NCBI RefSeq assembly: GCF_003589595.1
Contig: NW_020655294.1
Coordinates: 1,889,943-1,953,942, forward strand
Direction of reading: 5' to 3'
Source: Hyposmocoma kahamanoa
Taxonomy: Eukaryota; Arthropoda; Insecta; Lepidoptera; Cosmopterigidae
DNA length: 64,000 bases
In this document: one piece after another, positions 46,401 to 55,845 of the stretch
Layout: each line of letters opens with the position of its first letter
How positions within the stretch are numbered: the stretch's first letter is position 1
Position numbers and translations under genes: made by a program
Notes under the pieces: model-generated
What the model was told of the DNA's origin: nothing
Seen by the model: the letters and a program-made list of their open reading frames with translations, nothing else
The model's database searches: none

Positions 46401-48090
46401 CGCATCACCCTGAGTTATAAAGTTGACGAGTATCATGTGCCTGTAATTTCACCAGCACTCTTATGCTTGAAAACCAGAACACAGTTATGGCAGTACTTCC
46501 CTGGACAAACTCTAACATCTCCCATCTACACAAATATTTGTATTTTGTTACTGGGTTCACTGTATATCAGCATCACAGCACTTTCATTGACAAATGACAA
46601 CAAATAGAGTAGATGTCTGTAATCGGTAACAGCACAGTGTAAACACTGGTATGCTCATTATGTATTTGTTATCTAATTATTTATTTTAGTCATACTATTC
46701 ATGTATACAACATACACATCCATACTCAAACAAAAAATTTTTATTTTCTTTTTTTTTGCCTACATGCAACCAGTCTTATATGATTCCATAACCAGTTAAT
46801 TTTTGATATCTTTATCCTCATACCCTTCCAATGTCAGGTTGCCTTTCAATTTGTTCTTTGCCGGGTGAAAAACAATTCAGCTCATTGTAGATTTGTAGAT
46901 CATTGTAGATTCCCAAACATGTTTAAAATGCTTCTTTTCATCCAAGGTCATACAAATAATGCAGTAGCCAGCTTGCGTGTGGCTATTATTTCCTCAATAA
47001 TTGTAGTTAATTACAAGGTATTTGTGGATCTCATGCATTTTAGTGAACTATGGGGCATTTGTGACTGAATACTCGAATACTTACATAATAAACATTGTTG
47101 CAGAAATTAGGTAGAGAAAACTAACCTGAAAATCATCCGATATCAGATTTATCAAGAAAATATGGAATTAGGTAGTTGTGAAATACATTTTTTAGCTTCA
47201 ATTTTTACGATTTTTACCTGTGTAAAAAAAATATTTTCTCAAAAACCTTTAGCCTCCAAAACAATACAACAACAAAAGTCCTTTGACTAGATCTATCTCC
47301 AAAATGTATTTGAACGCCCAACTCGACGTCAGCTATTCTAAAGCGGAGCAAATTACAATAATACAGTTAAATTTTACTTATTATTATGACTAAAACATAA
47401 TGTCCACCTAAACATGCAATTCACATGGATTGCATTAACAAGAGATTGTTTATCACCACCTACACAAGACAAAAATTATATAAACACTAAGCAATTAGTG
47501 TAGTATAATAATATTAATAATAAAATAACTCACTTTCATCTTCAGTGGTATGTGTTCCTTTCTTGATAAATATGTCAAGTTTTACAGGATGGTGGAGCGA
47601 ACGTAGTATTTTTATCCTTATACACAGTCCTATGAGCGTCGCCAGGGAACAATGGGGCACAGTAGGATGATATTCAACACGTAACACAGGAACTTTGTCC
47701 GCCGTAGGCTCTTTTACAAATATACCATCCTCGTAAATGACCTTCAAGTCTTCTAGCGTACTAGGCTTCTCAGGGTCCCTTATCGTCCGCAAAAAGTCTA
47801 AAAACACCACAACACAGTTTAAAAAACACAAAACAAGCCAATTTCAAAGTCCAAAATCGCGGATTTTTTTATGACAAACCGTAAATAGTCTCTCTCAAGT
47901 CATTCTCGTCTCGATACCCGAGCTCCTGTAACGATGCACTTTTGTCCATATAAGCAGGTTTGGCGAGTTCCACCTCTTGTTTCGGGGTATTCAAGGACAG
48001 TTTAGAAAAGAAAGATATCATATCGTTGAAAAACACGGGACTACGTTCACACAAAGCAAATGTCGGACATATTTGTTTGTAATTTGTCAT
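43493..48090 (-). CDS. CIAO2A: Cytosolic iron-sulfur assembly component 2A (FAM96A/galla-1 type), three exons
   Basis: MIP18-family protein that with CIAO1 and MMS19-type partners targets Fe-S clusters to client proteins; the 2A form is linked to IRP1 maturation. Exons: 48090-47880, 47797-47534, 43590-43493; joined they give 573 nt, 190 residues, with GT-AG junctions and matching phase (TAC G|AC, GAA A|TC). The MIP18/DUF59 domain starts at about residue 67: [35 protein letters not shown] with the conserved reactive Cys, GTHTTEDE, then [20 protein letters not shown]. These sequences match the 2A form better than 2B. The N-terminal 65 residues are less conserved. Intron 2 is 3.9 kb and full of repeats. 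The start at 48090 is the first ATG in frame; a GTG at 48138 also lies in frame. Confidence 0.92.
43646..43938 (+). mobile_element. Inverted-repeat element with 27-bp perfect ends
   Basis: 43646-43672 (TTAATAAAAATGGAAGTAAA...) and 43912-43938 are exact reverse complements. The interior holds a hammerhead-like motif and no coding capacity. It lies in CIAO2A intron 2, close to the exon 3 acceptor, in antisense to the gene. Probably a non-autonomous Penelope- or retrozyme-like unit. Confidence 0.6.
43710..43752 (+). ncRNA. Hammerhead-ribozyme-like motif
   Basis: GCCC (43710-43713), CTGAGGA (43714-43720), GCC...GGC hairpin (43722-43736), GAAA (43737-43740), a palindromic ACACGTGT (43740-43747), cleavage-type C at 43748, GGGC (43749-43752). 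GCCC and GGGC can form stem I; the tiny palindromic stem III is like those of hammerheads in Penelope elements. One T is bulged before stem II, so activity is uncertain. Confidence 0.5.
44302..44610. mobile_element. MITE with GTGACCATA termini
   Basis: GTGACCATAATTTT...AGCGGGAC at the left is mirrored by GTCCCGCTTAGAACGGGACG-TATGGTCAC at the right. A related internal stretch (GGAACACCTGTAC...AAATGTTTAATGA) is repeated at about 45010-45085. Confidence 0.6.
44611..46284. other. CIAO2A intron 2, no gene seen
   Basis: AT-rich intron sequence; apart from the partial repeat at about 45000-45085 nothing was recognised. Confidence 0.4.
46285..46515 (-). repeat. SINE-like family A copy
   Basis: Reverse-complement copy with AACAGTTGCAGTGCCACTCA, GTGCCTGTAATTTCACCAGC and GGCAGTACTTCCCTGG, in CIAO2A intron 2. 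Confidence 0.75.
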
Positions 48091-48218
48091 TTCACTTTTA
48101 TCGAGATTATTTGTTGTGGTACTAAGGTTTTCAATCACGTTTACTTAACTCGCTTGTATGCCTCTCTTTCTGTCACTATAAATTCGAATGAAATAGATGA
48201 TAGAAGTTGTACACAATC

Positions 48219-48345
48219 ATACTCAAGTCCTTGCCATTAGGGTCTTATTTCCAGTGCTTGAAAAAATACTCAAGTCCCTTAGAGGATGGAAAAAACTAAG
48301 TCAAGTCCTGACTTGAGCATTGAGTAGCGTTCTGGAATACGACCC
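48219..48345. mobile_element. Palindromic MITE (GGGTCGTATT family), left end truncated
   Basis: Right end is complete (GACTTGAGCATTGAGTAG...GAATACGACCC); the left end starts within the arm at CATACTCAAGTCC. It lies about 130 bp upstream of the CIAO2A start codon, so it is probably in its promoter. Confidence 0.65.
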
Positions 48346-48439
48346 TTGATTGTCAACATCAGAGAGCCGTATAAAAAAGTTTTTTTTCTCTAAAGATGGC
48401 GCTGCACAAATCTACTTCAACGGTTGATTCCAGTTATCT

Positions 48440-48740
48440 GTGGTTGATTCGCTCTGGACCTTTTGGAGGGAAAAGTTTCGTTTTTATTTTGATTTTCAAT
48501 TATTTTGTGAAATCTAGTTTAAAGTGGAATAGGATAGTGCTATTGTGCCTTAATCGAAGATTAAAACGCGCAATTATACGAATCTCGAACTAGAATACCC
48601 GTATCGGCCCGTTTTAAGGAATCCCGAGTCAATCCAACCACGCCGCCTCAAATTGCCTATCCTTTTTGTGGCGGCCATGTTTACAGAAACATAATTAAAC
48701 TTCATGTTTAGGCTGATGGCTTTGCCAAAGCCTTAATAAA
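48440..48740 (+). repeat. 300-bp dispersed repeat, copy 2
   Basis: Matches 35990-36305 over its whole length with few changes, including TGTGGCGGCCAT and GGCTGATGGCTTTGCCAAAG near the 3' end. Confidence 0.75.
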
Positions 48741-48929
48741 TTTAAAAAAAATCCACTTCAACGGCAATTTGGTCTTGGTCTTGGCAGGAAAAATGAATTT
48801 ACTGTTTGCAGTTTCACATCAGTTATGCATCAACCCAAATAACAAAAATATACTACCCAGAGATACAACGTAAAAATTAACATAGGTAGCACGCAGGGTA
48901 TACGAAAAATCTATAAATCGTCAAGGATA

Positions 48930-49325
48930 GTGCAAATCCTCGTATGTAGTATTGGTAAAAGGCGGTTTATCCGCACCAAAGGGTCGTATTCCAGAACTCT
49001 ACTCAATGCTCAAGTCGGGATTTGAGCAGACCTCGGGAAGTCAGGACATGAGTATGATTTCAAGCACTGGAAATACGACCCTAATGGCAAGGACTCGAGT
49101 ATGGTTTTCAGTGCTTTAAATCATACTCAAGTCCTGACTGAGCATTGAGTAGAGTTCCGGAATACGCCCCTAAATTTCAAAGGATATGAATTTAACGTTA
49201 TTGCTGTATTTCAATGGCTATGACTCATGATTTTTGCACAGTAAGCATTAATTTATGTTGTCTACGGACCGATAACAATAGATTCCAGGCAAATCACGCT
49301 AATTTGGTTGCCACGACATTTACGC
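48930..49325 (+). repeat. Dispersed repeat, copy interrupted by a MITE
   Basis: 48930-48980 and 49171-49325 together match the continuous copy at 5036-5245. The break coincides with the palindromic MITE at 48981-49170. Confidence 0.7.
48981..49170. mobile_element. Palindromic MITE (GGGTCGTATT family), inserted copy
   Basis: GGGTCGTATTCCAGAACTCT at the left; mirrored AGAGTTCCGGAATACGCCCC at the right. The insertion point is confirmed by the uninterrupted repeat at 5036-5245. Confidence 0.8.
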
Positions 49326-49404
49326 GAGTTTGATTTGGCCACTAAATTACAGAAAACTCAAACCATCCCCGAAGATATGATCATAAAAACAGAGTTCTTG
49401 ACAA

Positions 49405-49640
49405 CCTCCTTGGTCGAATAGCTCTTGCACACCGGTTTTCATGGCGTCTTCTCCAAGGTCCTGGGTTCGATCCTTGTTCGGGTTAGATGTAAAAAACAAA
49501 TTTGTCTATATTGTCTTAAAGTCTGAGTGTTCATGGTACTGTCGTTGTTTCCTATTTCCACAACATAAAGTGCTCTAATTACTTATTTTGGAATCAGAGC
49601 AATGTATGTGATATTGTCTAATATTTATTTATTTCCGCGT
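49405..49640 (+). repeat. tRNA-derived SINE
   Basis: An A-box-like TGGTCGAATAGC and a B box GGTTCGATCC about 60 bases on, followed by a tail ending TAATATTTATTTATTT. Confidence 0.5.
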
Positions 49641-49694
49641 TCGCTTCGTATTTCTAAGTTTCTACGAATAAAACAAAATTAACTTATATTAAAG

Positions 49695-49700
49695 TTTATT
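49695..49700 (-). terminator. RpS11 poly(A) signal overlapping the stop codon
   Basis: Minus strand reads TTC TAA ATAAAC: the last A of the stop codon is the first A of AATAAA. The 3' UTR must be only a couple of dozen nucleotides. Confidence 0.75.
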
Positions 49701-52700
49701 TAGAACTTCTTGAAAGACTTCTTGGATCCTTTACCCTTTGAGACCTTCAATACGTTAAATCTGATGGTCTTGGAAAGCGGCCGGCACTCCCCGATGGTGA
49801 CGATATCACCGATTTCGACATCTCTGAAAAGTAGGTACTTATTTAATTAAAGTTCTTTTTAATGACACCTTTGAAGAAGTTTGGGTAAAATCAGATTTTG
49901 GGTTAGAACACGTTTTTCGTCAATTAGTGTTCGGAAGACCGTCGTGGGAGTATCATCATTTAAAAAAGTAAAAGGGAAATTTTAAGACAAGAGAAAATTT
50001 CATGGATTCGCGTGTGTAGCTTAGGTATGTAGACCGGAAGTACGTACTATGTATTTGGTTTTTAATCAGGCTTCGACGAATAGATGTAATACGAGAGAAG
50101 AGACTGGGATGACTCAAAAATGATCATGACCGCAATTTCTCGCGGTCCGGTAATCGAACCTCTGGATGGCAGACCAGCACAGTAACCGTTCGTCAACGGA
50201 GGCAGTGAAAAATAAAAATAGTAACATACATATAGCGACAGTTGACTATAATTGTCACTATGTCATAGGCCTGTTTTGACACCTAAGACAGAAGAATGTA
50301 ACTTTGAATGAAATCATAGAAACTTGAATTAGCTACATTGATTTCGGCCTAGCGGAGTCTTTCGCCATCTTATAAGTTGACTTTGTGCTAGTTCGTTTTC
50401 AATAAACGATTCAATAACTCAGCCGGAGCTTGCTCTTGGGAATTGATCCTGTAATCCAGACCTTAGCTCTCATGCCTTTGTATTTTATCTCATGCATTTG
50501 CCATTGCAATTTATATTGTGTTTCAATAACGCTGAATCATCTTGAAAGTTGACGGGACTCATCTCGTTTTCTATAAGCTTTGTTCACAATAGAAAATATT
50601 TTACGTACCTAAAGCAAGGCGACAAATGCACAGACATGTTCCTGTGACGCTTCTCAAATCTGTTGTATTTAGGCAAATAGTGCAAATAGTCGCGGCGAAT
50701 GACGATGGTCCTTTGCATCTTCATCTTTTGCACTACACCAGTCAGAATGCGACCACGAATCGACACGTTGCCAGTGAACGGGCACTTCTTGTCGATGTAG
50801 GTGCCTTCAATGGCCTGGAATTAATTAGCAGTGAACAGCTGAGTTAAATTGTAATTTGATAATAATTTAGTGAAGTTTATATTGCTGATATATACCAGTT
50901 TGAAATTTCTTCCTCCAAATTCGTTTACAAAAAGCCATGTCATATAAAAAAAAATTTAAATTGTAGATTTGAATGAATTCCACCTTACATTGGTGGTTAT
51001 CAAATATATAAACTTCACACAACATAAAAATATAAGGATGTCATAATCAGAATATGGGTTAGAAAACACAGACTTCATCATTTGATTATCAGAAGACCGT
51101 CGTGTGGATTTCATCATTTTGTGACATCATTTTGTTAAGCCCAATTTTTATGTATTCCTTCACCATGATTGTGAGAAACCCAGGTGTGAAATTAGCCCAT
51201 TACAACTTAGATATTTAGTATGTATGTATGTACAGTCAACAGCACATCAAGCTACACATTGACGTATCTTGTTCTGTTGCACTGGAGGCGATTTTTGAAC
51301 AAAAATGAGTAGTCGGGACAATTTCATTAAAGGTGGCCTCTATAATTATGTATAGATCATGCATAACAATACTTATAGATATAGTTATGCAACTTTTATC
51401 ATAGACGCTTACAATTTTAAATCCTTTGAGTGGGTAACAGATGACAAGTTTCTGTACCTTGCTATTATTGGGCTAGTACTTTTGACTTCAATGTTAAAGA
51501 TTTTATAATTAATACCACTGAAATATTAACACAACATGCACCAAGTTATACCTTATTTTATCACCAAGTGGAACCACATTCTTCATGCCATTAAATTCAT
51601 GCAACTTACCTTTAATATTTGCACCCACTTTGTACTAAATGCAGGACTGATGAATTATGGAAATAGAGAAAGAACTATTCAAAACCTTTGAATGTAATTA
51701 AATAGAGTCAAAGATCTGTAATGATATGTTAATAGACTAGAGGCTGGAGAGGCTTATATGGGTAGCCTTAATCCTCACCACACTTATTAATGTGGAACTG
51801 GCTTGAACTCATCAGAAAAGGCCTTATATAGTTCATGCAATTCTTTTTTTTTTGTTTAATTGCCAACAACCAATGTGAGACCATAAGCAGTTCATATTCT
51901 TGATATATTTTGACCAGGTAGCCATATCCTTCCACTTTATGTGGATATTACTTTATATTCAGCTTAATTAGTTGAATCCCATGTGTTTACGCTTCAATCT
52001 TCTCATCCATGGTGGTACACACATCTAGGTAGCCAGTTTGTTAGTAAGACAATTCTGGCTGATCTTTCTTTATAAGACTTAGTTGTTTTCCATATCCAAT
52101 AAGACTGAAACAGTCACGCGATTCACTTCTGCATGGGCTGCGGACTCTAATGCACATTTTATTCGCTTATACATATAGTAAGTCCATGTAGGACTTCATA
52201 TTTGTATTTGACCATCTTAATGTGGTTCTGATATGCTAAGGTCTCACTTAGCAGTTGCAGTAAAGTAGGAAAGTAAATTTTAATTAAGATGTACACAATC
52301 TTCAAATTAACTTGTAATAAGGAAGAATTGATTAGCTCTTTTTGAGAATGAACAGTAATTACCGACACCTTCCAATGAATGACAATGTTGCAGAGAGGAA
52401 CAAAAATCTTTTAACAAAGTTTGTTACAATTTTTAATTTAAATGATGAAGTAGGTTGCTACTGAACAACTTGAGATAAAATAGCAGATCTGAGGATGCCC
52501 AAGTGGGCACAGATCTCAACTTTGGTCACTACCAACAACTTTCATCAGAGGAGAATTGGCCAGAAATGTGCCAATAGTACAAGTAGTACCCTCTTACAGG
52601 AGAGAAACAATATTTTCTAATACATCCATTTATATTATATTTATAGAGGAAATTAATTACTGTTAAAAATTAATTATATCCAGTAAGTTTTGGTAGTGAA

Positions 52701-53714
52701 GTAAATGTAATACATACATTACATTTGTTATTACTGTAACTGAAATGATTATAGTGTCAAAAGATTTTATATTCCATTAGTTCCTATCTCCAGAGGAATT
52801 CCATGACCCCACCAGGCTTATCCGCTCCATCACCGTAACTGAAAAAGGACCAAACCTCTCGAGGAGTCTTGAAACCAAGACCAACACTCCTGTGATGCCG
52901 CATGTCCTTTCGCTTCAGCCCTCCCTTACGGGCCAGGAAGACCGTAGGCTGTTTCTGAAACGCTTTCTCTGTCTACAGAAAAAAAATCACACATTAGCAC
53001 ACCATGCTTTACCTCACGCGGCGTCTTGAAACCGAGTCCCACATCTTTGTGGTACCTCAATGGTTTACGGCTCCGCTTGACACCAATTCCCTTCTTACGG
53101 TTCAAGAAAACCGTTGGTTGCTTTTGGAATGAACGCTCTGTCTGCAATTTCAATTACTGTTAATATTATCCTATTTAATAAGAGACTACTTAGAGACTAC
53201 CTTCGGACGGGTTCGTGTTATTAAAAATTAAAAATAAAAGGGATATGTTAATTATGAGCCTGCAGTGATTATTCCTTGGTGCTTTCCTCCTATACCGAAT
53301 CGATTGGGTAAACTAGCAGTAGCGATCTGAAGCGTTTTATCCAGAAAACTTTTGTTTTCAACCACGGAAATATAACCTCTTCGAAGCTTGCACACTGAAT
53401 AACTTTATACTCAATTATTTATCAGAATACGTGATATAGGCTTGGTTAAGGGCATTTGTGACCTCTGAGAAGTGAAAATATCAAGTACAGCGTTAATTTT
53501 GTCAAATATTTTACCGAAAAACCGAACGAAAGCACTGATCCACGTGCATGGTATTTCCGTCATAGATATCACTTGAAACACTTTTTCTATCACAATGAAT
53601 TTTAATTGACACTTTCGCACTAGTTTTCTTAAGATTTCCATACTGAAATACACAAGAAAAATATGAATTAAATATTATTTTAATAATAAAATCGGCACAT
53701 ACCTGATCCGCCAT
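49700..53714 (-). CDS. RpS11: 40S ribosomal protein S11 (uS17), alternative exon 2
   Basis: Small-subunit protein of cytosolic ribosomes. Coding exons: 53714-53703 (MADQ), then either 53141-53013 (2b) or 52972-52856 (2a), then 50814-50609 and 49823-49700. With 2b the product is 156 aa, with 2a 152 aa (human 158). The uS17 core is complete: [60 protein letters not shown] and [19 protein letters not shown]. Both exon-2 versions have phase 0 on each side and GT-AG sites. The first exon is 12 coding bases, a short-first-exon design common in ribosomal protein genes. Introns 2 and 3 each contain a C/D box snoRNA candidate. The gene is divergent from SCAPER. Confidence 0.95.
49887..49963 (-). ncRNA. 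C/D box snoRNA candidate 1 (RpS11 intron 3)
   Basis: Minus strand: C box ATGATGA (49959-49953), guide ending CCCACGACGGTCTTC, D' CCGA (degenerate), C' TGACGAA (one mismatch), second guide GTGTTCTAACCCAAAAT, D box CTGA (49894-49891). TAAA before C and TTTA after D can form a short terminal stem. CACGACGGTCT is complementary to the conserved 28S rRNA segment AGACCGUCGUG. It is paralogous to the candidate in intron 2. Confidence 0.75.
50095..50220 (-). repeat. tRNA-derived SINE fragment
   Basis: The minus strand has a B box AGGTTCGATTACC; the A-box side (ACGGTTACTGTGCTGG) is degenerate. It lies in RpS11 intron 3. Confidence 0.45.
51043..51121 (-). ncRNA. C/D box snoRNA candidate 2 (RpS11 intron 2)
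   Basis: Minus strand: C box ATGATGA (51117-51111), 18-nt guide ending CACACGACGGTCTT, D' CTGA (51092-51089), C' ATGATGA (51081-51075), guide ending TTTTCTAACCCATATT, D box CTGA (51050-51047). All four boxes are perfect. The D' guide can pair with 28S rRNA AGACCGUCGUG; by the rule of the fifth base upstream of D', the modified residue would be the first C of AGACC. Placement in a ribosomal protein intron is typical of animal snoRNAs. Confidence 0.82.
52490..52560 (+). repeat. Unassigned repeat-like stretch
   Basis: CTGAGGATGCCCAAGTGGGC forms a hairpin and is followed by AGATCTCAACTTTGGTCACT. It resembles the hammerhead-like repeats but lacks the GAAA box. It is in RpS11 intron 2. Confidence 0.35.
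52856..52972 (-). other. RpS11: RpS11 alternative exon 2a
   Basis: 39 codons: [18 protein letters not shown] ... [10 protein letters not shown]. The acceptor has a good pyrimidine tract (TTTTTTTTCTGTAG); the donor GAG|GTTTGG is weak. It encodes a diverged version of the same N-terminal segment as exon 2b, four codons shorter. Confidence 0.85.
53013..53141 (-). other. RpS11: RpS11 alternative exon 2b
   Basis: 43 codons: [20 protein letters not shown] ... [10 protein letters not shown]. The donor is GAG|GTAAAG. It is closer to the usual S11 sequence. Only 40 nt separate it from exon 2a. Confidence 0.88.
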
Positions 53715-53727
53715 CTTGCTTGACAAC

Positions 53728-53737
53728 GAAAAGAAGG
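53728..53737 (-). promoter_or_regulatory. 5' TOP-like pyrimidine tract of RpS11
   Basis: CCTTCTTTTC on the minus strand, 13 nt upstream of the RpS11 ATG, matches the start of a terminal oligopyrimidine mRNA as expected for a ribosomal protein gene. It probably marks the transcription start and implies a 5' UTR of about 23 nt. Confidence 0.6.
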
Positions 53738-53814
53738 TAATGTTGCTATATAAATAAAATAGTCGTCTCGATAAAAAAAGTGCACACTTTATTTCAATGT
53801 GTATTATCAAAATT

Positions 53815-54172
53815 AAATACCAAATTAGAGCATTGGAGAAGTTTATTTCAAGAATATGTATTTGTGTAACAAAAACGATATCGAAACTATAATAATAAAT
53901 AGATTATTAAAACCGCATTCGAAAAACTATTCTATGTTGGCAACTTTTAAGGTTAGAGATGGGAAAAAGTTACATTTATATCATAACATTTGAGTATTAT
54001 GTGGTATTATTTGTTTATATAATAATATTCTTGGAGAGTTTCATTATAGTGCAACCGCGATTTGACGATAATATAAATGCATGCGTTATTATTAATTTTT
54101 CATAGGTAAAACTTAAGCAAAGCGTTGACGAATCTTATTACGAAGTAATTATTATTTGAAGTTTATTGTAAC
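53815..54172. other. Intergenic between RpS11 and SCAPER
   Basis: AT-rich, no recognised element; probably includes the RpS11 upstream region. Confidence 0.35.
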
Positions 54173-54360
54173 AGTCTCCGTGGCCGAACAGTTACCATGC
54201 CGGACTGCCAAGCAAAGGTCCCAGGTTCGATTCCTGCCTACATTTATTTCTCTCGGAGTTTGGGTATAATTTGTGATTGTGTATGTATGTGTCCATGGCA
54301 CCCGCGACACAGGGTTTCCCTAGTGCGGGGTATGTTGAGTGTGTGCGTTATAAAAAAAAA
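54173..54360 (+). repeat. tRNA-derived SINE, near complete
   Basis: Head TCTCCGTGGCCGAACAGTTA (A box) and AGGTTCGATTCCTGCC (perfect B box), a body of about 110 bp, and a tail of nine A. This is the best-preserved SINE of its type here; the minus-strand copy is at 34728-34912. Confidence 0.7.
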
Positions 54361-54795
54361 AGTGATCAACTTTGAGTCCCGATCGAGCCTTGTTTTTTTT
54401 GGCTTTTCGCGGTTTACCCGTTTAAATAAAATCTATCTGGTAATTATTGACATAAGAAATGTTTGATGAATGTATGTAGGTACAACCTTGTACCTATTGA
54501 AAGGTTTTTCACAACACTACGTTCGTTTTTGTTCCCGGTCAGTTGGGAATTTTTTGTAACAGGCACGTTAACAAACTCACCAATAATACTACCAACTACG
54601 GGGCCATATTCATTACAAAATTTATAACGAGATCCGGTCACACTTCCCAAGATGTTTTTCTGAAATAATTGGATATTGGAGCAGCATTGACTGAGAGCTC
54701 TCAGTCCAAAGATGGATTTGATACATGCCACCATATAGGTGCCGGTGAGAGCCATAAAAATAAAAAGTGAAGTGAAGTGAACCTTGGTTCTCTAA

Positions 54796-54960
54796 GGGTC
54801 GTATTCTAGAAATCTACTCAAGGCTTAAGTCGGGACTTGAGTATGATTCAAAGCACTAGAAATCGTACTCAAGTTTCTGCCATTAGGGTCGTATTTCCAG
54901 TGCTTGTGTTGCCAGTGCAATCCTGACTTGAGCATTGAATAGAGTTCTAGAATACGACCC
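54796..54960. mobile_element. Palindromic MITE (GGGTCGTATT family), copy 4
   Basis: TAA precedes GGGTCGTATTCTAGAAATCT; the right end GAATACGACCC is followed by TTA. It sits 27 bp from the next copy. Confidence 0.8.
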
Positions 54961-54987
54961 TTAATCTTGTGTACTATGGAACACTTA

Positions 54988-55169
54988 GGGTCGTATTCTA
55001 GAACTCTACTCAATGCTCAAGTCAGGATTGCACCGGAAACACAAGCCCTGGAAACGCGACTCTAATGGCAGGGACTTGAGTATGATTTCGAGTGCTTTAA
55101 ATCAAACTCAAATCCTGACTTGAGCATTGAATTTTAGGGTTTAGAGCTTTGAGGTCTAGAATACGACCC
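54988..55169. mobile_element. Palindromic MITE (GGGTCGTATT family), copy 5
   Basis: TTA precedes GGGTCGTATTCTAGAACTCT; the right end GAATACGACCC is followed by TAA. About 20 bases near 55135-55150 (TTTTAGGGTTTAGAGCTTTG) look inserted into the right arm. Confidence 0.8.
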
Positions 55170-55845
55170 TAAATTTGCAAACAACCAGCAGGCTGATTTT
55201 AATTAAAATTGAAATCGATCCGATTGGGTAGCCCATCAAAGTCTCGAAATCAGATGGGTTTCCGAGCGAGAAGTTGAACCTGATTCCTATTATATCATTC
55301 TAATTTTTATGTTAAATCAACTTATTGCTCCGATTTGAAATGTCAAAAGTTCCCGATCTGCCAGTTGTGATCGCAATTATGCGCCTCGACTCGGAAGAGA
55401 CGCGGTTTCCGATCGAGAGAGGCAATAAAATCAAACTGCTGGTGATCTAAAATCAGTATCTAAGCGACATTTTAATACTAAAATAATAAGCTACAACTAA
55501 TTTCATACCTGTTAACTCTAAGCCTGTTATTTAATCAGTAACCGAAATTCTGAACTGAACTCTAAAGTAACACCTATAACGGACGAGCGGGAGCGAGCGA
55601 GCGAATGTCAAAAACGTCAAAACGGAATTGTTATGAAAATACCAGCAATTTTGATTTTTTCTAAAAATTCGAATCACTTCGCTTTTACTCACTGTTTTTC
55701 AATTATATATTGTATTTACGTTCTTATCTAATTGTTATACGAAGTGTAGCCTTTGAAAGTGATGTAGTGGGATAGTACGAGAGTGATGGATTTCGGTGTT
55801 CATTTTTATTTTGTTCGAAAATTTTTTATTTTTGGTTGATTGGAG
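55170..55845. promoter_or_regulatory. SCAPER upstream region
   Basis: No repeat is recognised in the 600 bases before the SCAPER start codon. A GAGCGGGAGCGAGCGAGCGA tract lies near 55585. No TATA box was seen. Confidence 0.3.

Noticed and set aside
52490..52560. Third hammerhead-like motif
   Set aside because: CTGAGGA and a perfect stem II are present but the GAAA box is missing.
53740..53760. TATA-like sequence upstream of RpS11
   Set aside because: It lies only about 10-15 nt from the likely TOP start, too close for a TATA box.
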